DNA of 34,417 nucleotides, from the NCBI GenBank assembly GCA_029098105.1, contig JAQXNR010000146.1, positions 1 through 34,417 of the forward strand. The letters are read 5' to 3'. The notes beneath the pieces were generated by a model. The model was not told the DNA's origin. It saw only the letters and a program-made list of their open reading frames with translations, and did no database searches. Position 1 is the stretch's first letter; each line of letters opens with the position of its first letter. Source of the stretch: Lachnospiraceae bacterium (lineage in GTDB: Bacteria > Bacillota > Clostridia > Lachnospirales > Lachnospiraceae). The position numbers and the translations under genes are program-made. Below are positions 17,616 through 25,920 of this stretch, in pieces.

Positions 17616-18452
17616 ATGGAATTTTACGATATGATAGAGGCGATTCGAAATGCCCGCAATCACCATAAACTGGTGATTTTTGTAGGAGCAGGTGTGTCCC
17701 GGAATTCGGGAATCCCCACTTGGGGACAGATGGTACGGGTGTTTGCAGATGCCATTGGTTACCCGCAGCATCGCCTGTCCACATCGGAGTATATTCGTAT
17801 TCCCCAGTATTACTATGGTATGGATGATTCAACAGACCATCAGGAATATTATGGGATGCTAAAAAAATTGATTTCCAAAGAACAGAAACCCAATATCATT
17901 AATGAATTGATTGTACAGTTGAAACCAGAGCATATTGTAACTACCAATTATGACAAATTGCTGGACTGGGCATCCGATGAGTATGAGGTGATACGGTGTG
18001 ACCGGGATTTGCTCAAATCCCATTCCAACCATTACCTGATTAAAATGCATGGAGATATTGACAATGTGGAGAAACTGGTTTTTAAAGAGCAGGACTATTT
18101 GCAATATTCCCAAACCCATCGTCTGATGGAAACCTATTTAAAATCTCTTTTGATTGACCATGTATTTTTATTTGTCGGCTACTCCTTAAACGATTATAAC
18201 CTGAATACTTTTACCAGTTGGATTGATTATATTGCAGGAGAGATGAATGTAAAGCGCGAGATGCATAAGAACTTTTTTCTCTCCAGCAGCCATCAGGCGG
18301 GGAGTTCTTACTTGAAGCGATATTATGAGGACAAGGGACTTTTGGTCATCGACATGTACCATCTGCCCCGGGAGGTAGAAGAAAGAGTAAAGGAAGTGCC
18401 ATTGCAGGAAGAACTGGGGCGAAGAACTTATGCAGTATTGGAATTGCTATAA
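17616..18452 (+). CDS. Stand-alone SIR2-family protein (putative NAD-consuming enzyme)
   Basis: This 278-residue protein belongs to the SIR2_2-type branch of the sirtuin-like superfamily. NAD-binding and catalytic motifs are intact: FVGAGVSRNSGIPTW (22-36), TTNYD (109-113), KMHGD with catalytic-type His145, and FVGYSLND (186-193). No zinc-ribbon Cys quartet is seen, which argues against a classical deacetylase. Proteins of this branch often hydrolyse NAD+ in anti-phage systems such as Thoeris ThsA and DSR, but usually with an extra sensor domain, which is absent here. ATG 17616 is preferred because GAGGTGA lies five bases before it. A defence role is only a hypothesis. Confidence 0.85.
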   Translation: MEFYDMIEAIRNARNHHKLVIFVGAGVSRNSGIPTWGQMVRVFADAIGYPQHRLSTSEYIRIPQYYYGMDDSTDHQEYYGMLKKLISKEQKPNIINELIVQLKPEHIVTTNYDKLLDWASDEYEVIRCDRDLLKSHSNHYLIKMHGDIDNVEKLVFKEQDYLQYSQTHRLMETYLKSLLIDHVFLFVGYSLNDYNLNTFTSWIDYIAGEMNVKREMHKNFFLSSSHQAGSSYLKRYYEDKGLLVIDMYHLPREVEERVKEVPLQEELGRRTYAVLELL

Positions 18453-18494
18453 AATCATGTTACAATAACAGAAAAATCGTATTTGGAGGCAGAA

Positions 18495-19265
18495 ATGGTA
18501 GATCGACAGACTTTTATGGAGACCCTTCATGGGGTGGAAGAGATTGCGAAAACAGCAGCGAAGCCTTTGACAAAGGAACAAATAATGGAGTATTTTCAGG
18601 GAATGGAACTGTCAGAGGAGCAGGAGCAACTGGTGTATGACTATATACAAAAACAGCCAGTACAAGAGGAGACAGAAGATGAACTGGATGTAAAAGTAGA
18701 GGAACTGCGAAGTTCCACAGAAGAGCAGAAAAAAGCAGAGGAAGAATTTTTGAATTCTGCGTATGTAAAAATGTACCTGGAGGACATTGCAGGGATTGAA
18801 CCCCTTGCCCAAGGGGAACTGGAATCTCTCTACGATGCCCTTTTAAGAGGCGATGCAGAGGCATCTGCACTGGTGGTAAACCAGTATTTACATCAGGTGA
18901 TTGAACTGGCAAAGCGGTATGTTCTGTTGGATGTGCGGATGGAGGATGTTATTCAGGAAGGAAATATGGCATTGCTGATGACAGTCAATGAATTGCTGGG
19001 AGTGGAAGAAGCGCGGGATGTGGATGCCTGTCTGAAGGAGCAAATCCAGTTGGGAATGGAGCGTTTTATTGATGAAACATTGGAGAATGAAAACTGGCAG
19101 AATGCGGTTCTTGCAAGAGCAGGATTGTTAAATGAGGCAAAGCAGGCTCTTGCAAAGGAACTGCTTCGTGTTCCAAGTCTGGAAGAACTCAGCGAATACA
19201 CGAAGTTGTCTGTGGAAGAGATTTCCGATATTATGGCACTGATAAAAGAGAAAAAAGCAAGATAG
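18495..19265 (+). CDS. Sigma-70-like protein lacking region 4
   Basis: This 256-residue protein looks like a shortened group-1-type sigma factor. Residues 1-55 resemble region 1.1, a Glu-rich linker follows, and VKMYLEDIAGIEPL (91-104) matches region 1.2. Residues 125-165, with LVVNQYLHQVIELAKRY and EDVIQEGNMALL, match regions 2.1-2.2. The usual FSTYA-x-WWIRQ of regions 2.3-2.4 is degenerate. RVPSLEELSEYTKLSVEEIS (225-244) resembles region 3, and the protein ends there with no -35-binding region 4. It may bind core polymerase without normal promoter recognition. TTGGAGG precedes ATG 18495. The HD gene follows after 9 nt. Confidence 0.75.
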   Translation: MVDRQTFMETLHGVEEIAKTAAKPLTKEQIMEYFQGMELSEEQEQLVYDYIQKQPVQEETEDELDVKVEELRSSTEEQKKAEEEFLNSAYVKMYLEDIAGIEPLAQGELESLYDALLRGDAEASALVVNQYLHQVIELAKRYVLLDVRMEDVIQEGNMALLMTVNELLGVEEARDVDACLKEQIQLGMERFIDETLENENWQNAVLARAGLLNEAKQALAKELLRVPSLEELSEYTKLSVEEISDIMALIKEKKAR

Positions 19266-19274
19266 GAGACAACT

Positions 19275-19817
19275 ATGGCATATTACATTACAACTCACAG
19301 TAAGGTTCATTTTTACCCATTAGAGCCGACAACAGAGGATATTAAGATAGAGGATATTGCTCATTCTCTGTCTCTTCTATGTCGTGCCAATGGACATTTT
19401 CCGGAGTTTTATTCCGTTGGGCAGCACTGTGTTGCATGCTGCAAAGAGGCAGTGCAACGGGGGTATGGGAACCGGCTGGCACTGGCCTGTCTGCTCCACG
19501 ATGGAGCAGAGGCGTACCTGTCGGACATTCCCCGCCCGGTAAAAAGAGATATGCCTTCTTTTATTGCCAGAGAGGAGCAGTTGTTGTCAGCAATTTATAC
19601 CCGCTTTTTGGGACGGGATTTGCAGGAAGGGGAGGAAAAACTGGTGGCAGAAGTGGATGACACAATGCTCTATTATGAATTTTACCACTATATGGGAGAA
19701 AAATTGCTGGAACCTACAGCCCCGTTGCAGAGTAATCCTGTCTTTACATTTCAGCCTTTTTCTGAGGTGGAACAGGAATACCTGGATTGGTTTTACAAAT
19801 TACAAAAGCAGGACTAG
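19275..19817 (+). CDS. HD-domain phosphohydrolase (YfbR/5'-nucleotidase-like)
   Basis: This 180-residue HD-domain hydrolase shows metal-binding residues His51 (GQHC), His75-Asp76 (LLHDGAEAYL) and a later Asp in EVDDTMLYYE. SDIPRPVKR after the HD pair resembles the YfbR-type deoxynucleoside 5'-monophosphatases. A role in nucleotide clean-up is plausible, though substrates vary in this family. AGGAG lies seven bases before the ATG. Its TAG stop shares the tetranucleotide CTAG (19814-19817) with the stop of the convergent coat-protein gene. Confidence 0.82.
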   Translation: MAYYITTHSKVHFYPLEPTTEDIKIEDIAHSLSLLCRANGHFPEFYSVGQHCVACCKEAVQRGYGNRLALACLLHDGAEAYLSDIPRPVKRDMPSFIAREEQLLSAIYTRFLGRDLQEGEEKLVAEVDDTMLYYEFYHYMGEKLLEPTAPLQSNPVFTFQPFSEVEQEYLDWFYKLQKQD

Positions 19818-20263
19818 CACATTCCGTTTGCTTTCATATAACTGGAAATAACTTCTCCATGCTGCTGTTCCTCTGTCTGAAGTTCGTTTAACTGGCTGCG
19901 GACATGGGAATCCTGAAATTCAAAAATGCTGGTATTGTAAACATTGGATACATGTTTTTCAATGTCCAGACAATCTTCGCACAGGTAAGTGTCTTCCTGT
20001 TTTTCTGTGGGGTCGCTGACTTCGTCGTAATAATTAGTAAATTCATTCGAAAGATTGGAAGCCTTGTAATCCGTTACTTCTCCCCGTAGCATCTGCGTAA
20101 CAATTCGTACATGCTCACTTTCCTGAGCGCCAATTTCTTCAAACAGTGCTTTGAGTTGCGGGTCTTTTGCTTTGGCACTCGCCTTTACATACTTCTGGAC
20201 ACAGAGCTGTTCCTGTTTCTGGGTGTCTTTTAATAGAGTTGTTTCTTTTTGTGTGAATAGCAT
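19814..20263 (-). CDS. CotF-like spore coat/ferritin-like protein
   Basis: This 149-residue helical protein matches clostridial CotF-type coat proteins. The start MLFTQKETTLLKDTQKQEQL is the usual opening, followed by CVQKYVKASAKAKDPQLKALF, an EIGAQESEHVRI helix and a C-terminal ELQTEEQQHGEVI helix. Paired Glu and His residues give a ferritin-like four-helix pattern. It suggests that the organism sporulates. The ATG at 20263 is chosen because AGGAGG lies seven bases upstream, whereas the ATG at 20269 would be only one base from it. It is transcribed opposite to its neighbours, divergent from the DHH gene. Confidence 0.8.
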   Translation of the reverse strand: MLFTQKETTLLKDTQKQEQLCVQKYVKASAKAKDPQLKALFEEIGAQESEHVRIVTQMLRGEVTDYKASNLSNEFTNYYDEVSDPTEKQEDTYLCEDCLDIEKHVSNVYNTSIFEFQDSHVRSQLNELQTEEQQHGEVISSYMKANGMC

Positions 20264-20384
20264 AATCATGCCTCCTGTTTCAAATTTGTTCTTAGCATTT
20301 CCCAAAATGGAAATCTTATACCGAAGGGTTTGGAAATTATGATATTTTGACTTGTATTCCCATCCGAAATTCGTTATTATAATG

Positions 20385-20410
20385 TAGGTAATTGCGAAAT
20401 AGTGCAATTG
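20385..20410 (+). repeat. Copy B of the TAGGYAATTGYGAAA repeat (short, apparently truncated)
   Basis: TAGGTAATTGCGAAA begins two bases after a TATAAT box (20378-20383), upstream of the DHH gene. AATTGC (20390-20395) can pair with GCAATT (20404-20409). It shares the same first fifteen bases, allowing pyrimidine changes, with copies at 24047 and 34153, and a following AGTG with the copy at 24047. The right end does not match the other copies, so it may be shortened. Confidence 0.55.
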
Positions 20411-20434
20411 CAGTTTATAGACAGGAGGAATACA

Positions 20435-21409
20435 ATGGATTGGCAGAAATTGATTGAGACGGTAAGGGGACATCGGATTTGGATTCAGACCCATAATTTT
20501 CCAGACCCCGATGCAATTGCCAGTGCCTATGGGTTACAGTATTTTCTGGACTGTCATGGCGTGCGGGCGGAAATATGTTATACCGGTCATGTGGACAAAA
20601 TTAGTGTTGTAAAAATGATTAGTAATTTTGACATTAAAATTTGTCCGATTGAAGAATTGGATTTAAAGGAAAGTGATTATGTGGTTCTGGTGGATTGCCA
20701 GAAATACAATGCCAACTTAACGGATATTCCGGGAGAAGAAGTTGCTGTGATTGACCACCATAAAACAGTGAAGCCCTGCGAATATTTATATAAAGATGTG
20801 CGTATTACCGGTTCCTGCTCCACACTGATTGCCCAGTATATTAAGGAGAGCGGAACACCGATTACCAAGAAGGTGGCATCGGTACTGTATTATGGAATGA
20901 AGATGGATACGGATTCCATGAATCGCGGGGTTACCAAATTGGACATTGAAATGATGGATTATTTGTTTGACTATACGGATGTCGGTCTGGTGCAGAGTAT
21001 GTACAACAATGGAATGGAATTGCAGGATTTGCGCGCCTATGGAGCGGCAATCGAAAATATTCAGATATATGATTACATTGGGCTGGCGCGAATTCCGTTT
21101 GACTGCCAGGATGCCCTGATTGCTATGGTTTCCGATTTTATTCTGAAACTGGATGCGGTAACCATCGCTGTGATTTATGCAGAACGGGGAGGCGGTCTGA
21201 AATTTTCCGTCCGCAGTGAGGAGCCGGGGGTGCATGCCGGAGACCTGACAATGAAAGCGTTGAAAGGGATTGGTGACGGTGGCGGTCATTTTACTATGGC
21301 AGGAGGTTTTGTGCCAAAAGAATGCCGGATTGAAGGAGCCTCTGTGGAGGACAAGGCACTGTATGAGCGGTTTGTGCGAGCTGTGGAGGAGGTCAAGGGA
21401 GAATTTTAG
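20435..21409 (+). CDS. DHH/DHHA1 phosphoesterase (NrnA-like)
   Basis: This 324-residue phosphoesterase carries the DHH motif set: DPD (24-26) in FPDPDAIAS, Asp87 in VLVDCQK, DHH (107-109) in AVIDHHKT, and the C-terminal DHHA1 motif GDGGGHFTMAGG (with GGGH at 282-285). It is likely a manganese-dependent enzyme that degrades very short RNAs or hydrolyses pAp or cyclic dinucleotide products, as NrnA and GdpP relatives do. There are no membrane segments, PAS or GGDEF domains, so it is not GdpP. AGGAGGAA precedes ATG 20435. The transporter gene follows after 44 nt. Confidence 0.9.
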   Translation: MDWQKLIETVRGHRIWIQTHNFPDPDAIASAYGLQYFLDCHGVRAEICYTGHVDKISVVKMISNFDIKICPIEELDLKESDYVVLVDCQKYNANLTDIPGEEVAVIDHHKTVKPCEYLYKDVRITGSCSTLIAQYIKESGTPITKKVASVLYYGMKMDTDSMNRGVTKLDIEMMDYLFDYTDVGLVQSMYNNGMELQDLRAYGAAIENIQIYDYIGLARIPFDCQDALIAMVSDFILKLDAVTIAVIYAERGGGLKFSVRSEEPGVHAGDLTMKALKGIGDGGGHFTMAGGFVPKECRIEGASVEDKALYERFVRAVEEVKGEF

Positions 21410-21453
21410 CAGTCTTCGCTGCATAGAGTTAAGTAAAAACAGGAGGAATTGTT

Positions 21454-22809
21454 TTGAAGGAAAAGAGAGGTAATTTTACAGGCGGGATTGGATTTGTACT
21501 GGCGGCAGCAGGAAGTGCTGTGGGGTTGGGGAATTTGTGGCGTTTTCCCTACCTGGCAGCCCAATACGGAGGCGGAATTTTTATATTGATTTATATTATA
21601 CTGGCGGTTACGTTTGGTTTTGCCCTGTTGATGACAGAACTGGCAATCGGAAGAAAAACCCAGCAAAGTTCCATTACCGCTTATACCCAGTTACATCCCC
21701 GGTTTGGTGTTCTGGGTTATATTGCCGGACTGGTTCCCCTGATTATATTGCCCTATTACTGCGTGATTGGTGGTTGGGTTATGAAATATATGATGGTATT
21801 TCTGGGCGGAGCCGGAAAGAAAGCGGCGCAAGACAGTTATTTTGGGAATTATATTGGACAGGAATGGACACCGCTTATTTTTTTCCTGATTTATTTAACA
21901 ATTACCATGCTGGTTGTGCTGGGCGGGGTGCAAAAGGGAATTGAGCGTGTCAGTCGTTTTTTAATGCCGGTGCTCATCGTGATTACGATTGTCATCTGTA
22001 TTTATGTGTCGACCATAGATGGGGCAGGAGAGGGACTAAAGTATTACCTTCTTCCTAATTTCTCAAAGTTTTCCATCAAGACATTATGTGCTGCTATGGG
22101 ACAACTGTTTTTCTCCATGAGTCTTGCCATGGGTATCATGGTGTCTTATGGTTCCTATGTAAAAAAAGAGGTAAGTCTCACGAAATCGGTAAACCAGATT
22201 GAAATTTTTGACACCTTAATTGCGCTGATGGCAGGCTGGATGATTATACCGGCGGTATATGTATTTAGCGGAGAAGCGGGGCTTCAAAGCGGTGGACCGG
22301 GACTCATGTTTATGACACTGCCGAAGGTTTTTGACCAGATGCCGGCAGGACAGGTAATTGGTGCTCTGTTCTTTATACTGGTATTTTTTGCGGCGGTGAC
22401 CAGTTCCGTTTCCGTTCTGGAGGCAACCACATCCATGCTTATGGACAAGCGGCATGTTTCCCGCAAAAAGGCATGTTTCATTTTATTTGGAGTCAGTGTG
22501 GTGCTGGGAATTCCCTCTTCACTGGGAAATGGAGTATGGTCCCATATTACGATTCTCGGTATGGACTTCCTGACCTTCTTTGATTTCTTTACCAACAGTA
22601 TTCTCATGCCGATTGTAGCGCTGGGAACCTGTATTCTGGTAGGTTGGGTAACCGGAACGAAACCTCTGGAGGAGGAAATTACCCGCAATGGTGAGTCCTT
22701 CCCACGGCGCAGTTTGTACCGGATTATGATAAAATATGTGTCTCCTGTATTTTTAATTACAATTTTAGTTTTTTATACACTGGCACAATTTGGAATTATA
22801 AATTATTAG
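21454..22809 (+). CDS. Neurotransmitter:sodium symporter family transporter
   Basis: This 451-residue transporter of the NSS family (LeuT/Tyt1-like) has about eleven membrane helices. The sodium-binding first helix is clear in LAAAGSAVGLGNLWRFPYLA. GGVQKGIERVSRFLMP and the unwound-helix region SLAMGIMVSYGSY are also present. Bacterial members take up amino acids or similar small molecules with Na+, but the substrate cannot be fixed here. The start is TTG 21454 with AGGAGGA upstream. It ends 24 nt from the convergent DUF4422 gene. Confidence 0.93.
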   Translation: MKEKRGNFTGGIGFVLAAAGSAVGLGNLWRFPYLAAQYGGGIFILIYIILAVTFGFALLMTELAIGRKTQQSSITAYTQLHPRFGVLGYIAGLVPLIILPYYCVIGGWVMKYMMVFLGGAGKKAAQDSYFGNYIGQEWTPLIFFLIYLTITMLVVLGGVQKGIERVSRFLMPVLIVITIVICIYVSTIDGAGEGLKYYLLPNFSKFSIKTLCAAMGQLFFSMSLAMGIMVSYGSYVKKEVSLTKSVNQIEIFDTLIALMAGWMIIPAVYVFSGEAGLQSGGPGLMFMTLPKVFDQMPAGQVIGALFFILVFFAAVTSSVSVLEATTSMLMDKRHVSRKKACFILFGVSVVLGIPSSLGNGVWSHITILGMDFLTFFDFFTNSILMPIVALGTCILVGWVTGTKPLEEEITRNGESFPRRSLYRIMIKYVSPVFLITILVFYTLAQFGIINY

Positions 22810-22833
22810 TACCAGCCGGGAAAAGTATTTGCA

Positions 22834-23910
22834 TTACTGGCGGAATAACATCAAGGCGATTTCCAGTTCAACTGGAGTAACCTGCTGCTTTTTGAGGAAT
22901 TCTACTTCCTCAGGAAGCAGTTTTTTTTGTAATTCCAAAGGGGAGCGGGCATCTTTGTGAGCGGCTGCAATCCGGTTTAAGTTGCGGTAAAAAGAAATCA
23001 GTTCTGTAAAATTTGTTGTTTTTGAGAGGCGGCATGTTCCGTATTCCCTTTCCTGCCATTCCATACTGGTGATTGCCTGCATTGCCAGACGGCATTCCTG
23101 GTCTAAATCAGAGGCTTCCATGAGAATATCCGGACGTTTGTTGTAGTGTTGAAGAAAACAGGCTTTTGCCCCTGCAATGTCTTTTTGCTGGAAGAATTGG
23201 GACAACTCTTGTTTTAACTCTTTTGTCTCTGCTTTTTCCCCCACCATTCCCACATGGGATTCCTTTACTTTCAGATGGTTGGTAGTGGTAAAGACCTGGA
23301 GCAGAAATTCTGACAAAAAGCCAAATACCCGTTTCTGGTAGCCATCGTATTCACTGATGTCAATCCGTCTCTGCACTTCGAACAGAATAGGAAATAGAAA
23401 TTCCATATAGGAGTGGTACCATTTTTTCGAGGTGACCAGCATATTCCCGAAATAGGTACGGGTTTTATGGACCAGATTCCAGTAGTTTTCCTGGTAGGCG
23501 GGAGCCAGTTCTTCTATGACCGCTCCGGTCACATCTAAATCCCGGCTGTTGTGCCGGTCTCCAAATGCGTCGTAATAAGGGTGGGGGAGAGTCAGCAGTT
23601 TCGTGGTCACCAAATCATAGTGAGTTAAAAGTTCCTGTAATTCTTCTTTAGTGTAGAGGGCTCCCTGTTCATTCAACAGGTAACGGCGATAATGAACGCA
23701 TCCAATGTAGTCAGAGTGAAAATCATTTTTCCAGATCCAGTAAAGTCCGGTCAGTTCGCTGAAATAGGGATTCTGGCTGGAAATATTCTCTCCACGGTCG
23801 TCCCGCAGGTAGCCCAGATCTTCGTGCAGGGCAGCACCCACCTGTAATGGCTGGTACAGCGGGTTTGGGGGCGGGGTAAAAGGTTTGTGGGTCATTGTAT
23901 AAATCGTCAT
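22834..23910 (-). CDS. DUF4422 protein (capsule/exopolysaccharide-type glycosyltransferase-like)
   Basis: This 358-residue protein contains a DUF4422 domain (about 1-230), recognisable by ELTGLYWIWKN (52-62) and YIGCVHYRRYL (68-78). These domains often occur in capsular or exopolysaccharide gene sets and are presumed glycosyltransferases, though this is not well proven. About 120 C-terminal residues beyond the domain are mostly helical and unfamiliar. No signal peptide or membrane helix is visible. AAAGGAG lies before the ATG. It is a lone minus-strand gene, not within a polysaccharide cluster. Confidence 0.82.
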   Translation of the reverse strand: MTIYTMTHKPFTPPPNPLYQPLQVGAALHEDLGYLRDDRGENISSQNPYFSELTGLYWIWKNDFHSDYIGCVHYRRYLLNEQGALYTKEELQELLTHYDLVTTKLLTLPHPYYDAFGDRHNSRDLDVTGAVIEELAPAYQENYWNLVHKTRTYFGNMLVTSKKWYHSYMEFLFPILFEVQRRIDISEYDGYQKRVFGFLSEFLLQVFTTTNHLKVKESHVGMVGEKAETKELKQELSQFFQQKDIAGAKACFLQHYNKRPDILMEASDLDQECRLAMQAITSMEWQEREYGTCRLSKTTNFTELISFYRNLNRIAAAHKDARSPLELQKKLLPEEVEFLKKQQVTPVELEIALMLFRQ

Positions 23911-23950
23911 AGAAAGACTCCTTTGTCAGTATCAACTGTATTTTGGGAAT

Positions 23951-23980
23951 ATCCTAACATGCTTATCGGGAAATTGTAAA
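23951..23980 (-). promoter_or_regulatory. Possible promoter for the DUF4422 gene
   Basis: On the minus strand, TTTACA (23975-23980) is followed after 18 bp by TAGGAT (23951-23956), about 40 bases before the ATG. The -10 box matches the consensus at only four of six positions. Confidence 0.4.
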
Positions 23981-24035
23981 CCGAAATTTAAGGAAATGCC
24001 GTTTCTGGCACTGTCGCATGATTTCTGCATAGTAT

Positions 24036-24105
24036 AATGGTATAACTTAGGCAATTGTGAAACAGTGTATTTGTAATCATTACGCAATTACCTAAATGGT
24101 ATAAC
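24036..24105 (+). mobile_element. Copy A of the palindromic repeat, flanked by an 11-bp direct repeat
   Basis: A 49-bp imperfect palindrome (24047-24095) starts TTAGGCAATTGTG and ends TACGCAATTACCTAA. It is flanked on both sides by AATGGTATAAC (24036-24046 and 24095-24105, overlapping the palindrome by one base). The flanking repeat looks like a target-site duplication of 10-11 bp, so this may be a very small non-autonomous insertion. It sits directly after a TATAAT box (24033-24038) and upstream of the DUF4474 gene. A hairpin could form in the mRNA leader. Confidence 0.6.
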
Positions 24106-24125
24106 GGAATGTAGGGAGTAAAAGT

Positions 24126-25019
24126 ATGAAGATTCTGGTGGTTGTGTTTGCAATCCTTTTAGTACTGGGCATTTTACTGATTGGGCGATGGAAATGTGCA
24201 GTCCGCAAGGTATGGAAGATGACCCCGTTGCAAAGAGTGCGAAAAATCAATGAATTGGCGGCAGAATTTGGATATTACTATGAGCCGTCCCAGGATATTT
24301 TTCTGACCCGGATTGATGCCTGGCAGCGGCGGTTTGGATATGAGTGGCTCTATGACAAAATGGCATCCCGGTTTCACATGGTGTATGACTGTTTTCCCGT
24401 ATATTTTGATTATGGGGGCAAATCCTGGCTGATTGAATTCTGGAAGGGGCAGTATGGAATTAACATTGGGTCAGAAATTGGTGTGTACAATGTGAATTAT
24501 CTGGTTCCGGAAGAAAAGAGAAAGACCACCCATTATCAGGCGGTAACGGATTCGGAATTGTTAGACCTGTCCTTCGTATTATATGACGACGGAACTCGGT
24601 GTTATACATGGGGACAAAAGCATTGGTGGCTGGCGGCTTTCCGTATGGGAGTCTGGCAGGAGCCATCCAAACTGCGGCTTCGCCTGCGTATTATTTTCCC
24701 GGATGTGGATATGGCAATGGCTTTTGTTGGAGGGTTAAAAAAAGGAGGCTACCCAATTGCCGGACTGGAGCGGAATTGTACTTGGGTGACAGTGGATTTT
24801 GCGAAGGAAACGGTCTTTTCTACAAACCGGTGGCAGCAGTGCAGAAGGCGTATTGCCCAATGGGAAAACCGATGTTGTGTCAGTCTGTTTCATCTGGTTA
24901 CCCGTCCTTTTTACAGGACGGTGGATAAAATTTTGTTTCTCTATTACCAGTTGCCGATTTGTGTCAGACGTCTATTCTATGTAAAACATTTTGGACGTTG
25001 CAGAAGGTGTAAGAAATGA
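24126..25019 (+). CDS. DUF4474 protein
   Basis: This 297-residue protein has an N-terminal membrane helix (about 2-21) and a DUF4474 domain. The conserved stretch runs from LAAEFGYYYEPSQDIFLTR through AWQRRFGYEWLYD to FDYGGKSWLIEFWKGQYG. The basic, Cys-rich tail ends CRRCKK. The function of the family is unknown. It overlaps the metallophosphoesterase gene in an ATGA and forms a two-gene operon with it. The palindromic element just upstream may affect its expression. Confidence 0.82.
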   Translation: MKILVVVFAILLVLGILLIGRWKCAVRKVWKMTPLQRVRKINELAAEFGYYYEPSQDIFLTRIDAWQRRFGYEWLYDKMASRFHMVYDCFPVYFDYGGKSWLIEFWKGQYGINIGSEIGVYNVNYLVPEEKRKTTHYQAVTDSELLDLSFVLYDDGTRCYTWGQKHWWLAAFRMGVWQEPSKLRLRLRIIFPDVDMAMAFVGGLKKGGYPIAGLERNCTWVTVDFAKETVFSTNRWQQCRRRIAQWENRCCVSLFHLVTRPFYRTVDKILFLYYQLPICVRRLFYVKHFGRCRRCKK

Positions 25020-25813
25020 AATGGTATGAGTGCTATTTGCAAAAACTATACCGGGAAGGCAAACGGCTTCCTCTGAATTCCTGCAGCCGCTATATTATTA
25101 TGAGTGACTGTCACAGGGGGATGGGAAATCATTATGACAATTTTTTGCGAAACCAGCATTTGTATTTTGCCGCAATGCAGCATTATTACCGCCAGGGGTA
25201 TACTTATTTGGAGTTGGGAGATGGGGAGGAACTATGGGAAAACCGATGCTTGGAGCGGATTGAGGAATGTCACAGTGATGTGTACTGGCTGTTTTCCCTT
25301 TTTGAAAAGGAGAAGCGCATTTACCATCTGGCAGGAAATCATGACTGGCAGTTGCGGGAAAGCCGGCTGCCAGCTCTTGTTCTGAAAGGAAGAGAAAAAG
25401 AGATTTTACTGTTACATGGGCACCAGGTTGATTTTTTGAATCTGGTCTGCTGGCGGTTGGCGCGATTTCTTGTGCGGTATGTATGGCGTCCCTTGGAACA
25501 GATGGGGGTGAATGACCCAACTTCTGCGGCACGAAATTACGAGAAGTGCCAAAAACTGGAAAAGAGATTAAAGCATTGGGCAGAGGAAAATAATCTGTTA
25601 CTGATTTCCGGGCATACCCATCGTCCCCGGTTGGTGCAGGAAGATTTGAGTTATATGAACTGTGGAAGTTGTGTTCATCCCCGGTGTATCACTGCTCTGG
25701 AAATTGATGGACTTTCCGTGTCTCTTGTAAAATGGTATGTGGCAAACCGGGGAGATTTGTCCCTGTATGTTGCCCGTCAGGTTCTGGTTGGTCCGGTGTC
25801 TTTACAGGAATAG
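25016..25813 (+). CDS. Calcineurin-like metallophosphoesterase
   Basis: This 265-residue protein has the two-metal phosphoesterase motifs: SDCHRG (Asp31, His33), ELGDGEE (Asp69), AGNHD (106-110), LLHGHQVDF (132-140) and SGHTHRP (198-204). No signal peptide is visible. Soluble members of this group include UDP-diacylglucosamine-type hydrolases and nucleotide or phosphoprotein phosphatases, so the substrate cannot be fixed. It starts within the last codons of the DUF4474 gene, which implies coupled translation and a shared pathway. Confidence 0.88.
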   Translation: MKWYECYLQKLYREGKRLPLNSCSRYIIMSDCHRGMGNHYDNFLRNQHLYFAAMQHYYRQGYTYLELGDGEELWENRCLERIEECHSDVYWLFSLFEKEKRIYHLAGNHDWQLRESRLPALVLKGREKEILLLHGHQVDFLNLVCWRLARFLVRYVWRPLEQMGVNDPTSAARNYEKCQKLEKRLKHWAEENNLLLISGHTHRPRLVQEDLSYMNCGSCVHPRCITALEIDGLSVSLVKWYVANRGDLSLYVARQVLVGPVSLQE

Positions 25814-25920
25814 AGAAGAAAAATGATTTTTACATGGGAAAAACTGCAAAAAACTACTGTTTTTTTATAAAAAAAGTAATATAATCAGAGAAAAAGCAGG
25901 AGTAGTTTGGGAGGACAAGC

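Noticed and set aside
25840-25870. A-rich and T-rich arms before pncB as a terminator
   Set aside because: The possible stem is almost purely A-T and would not be stable enough to call.
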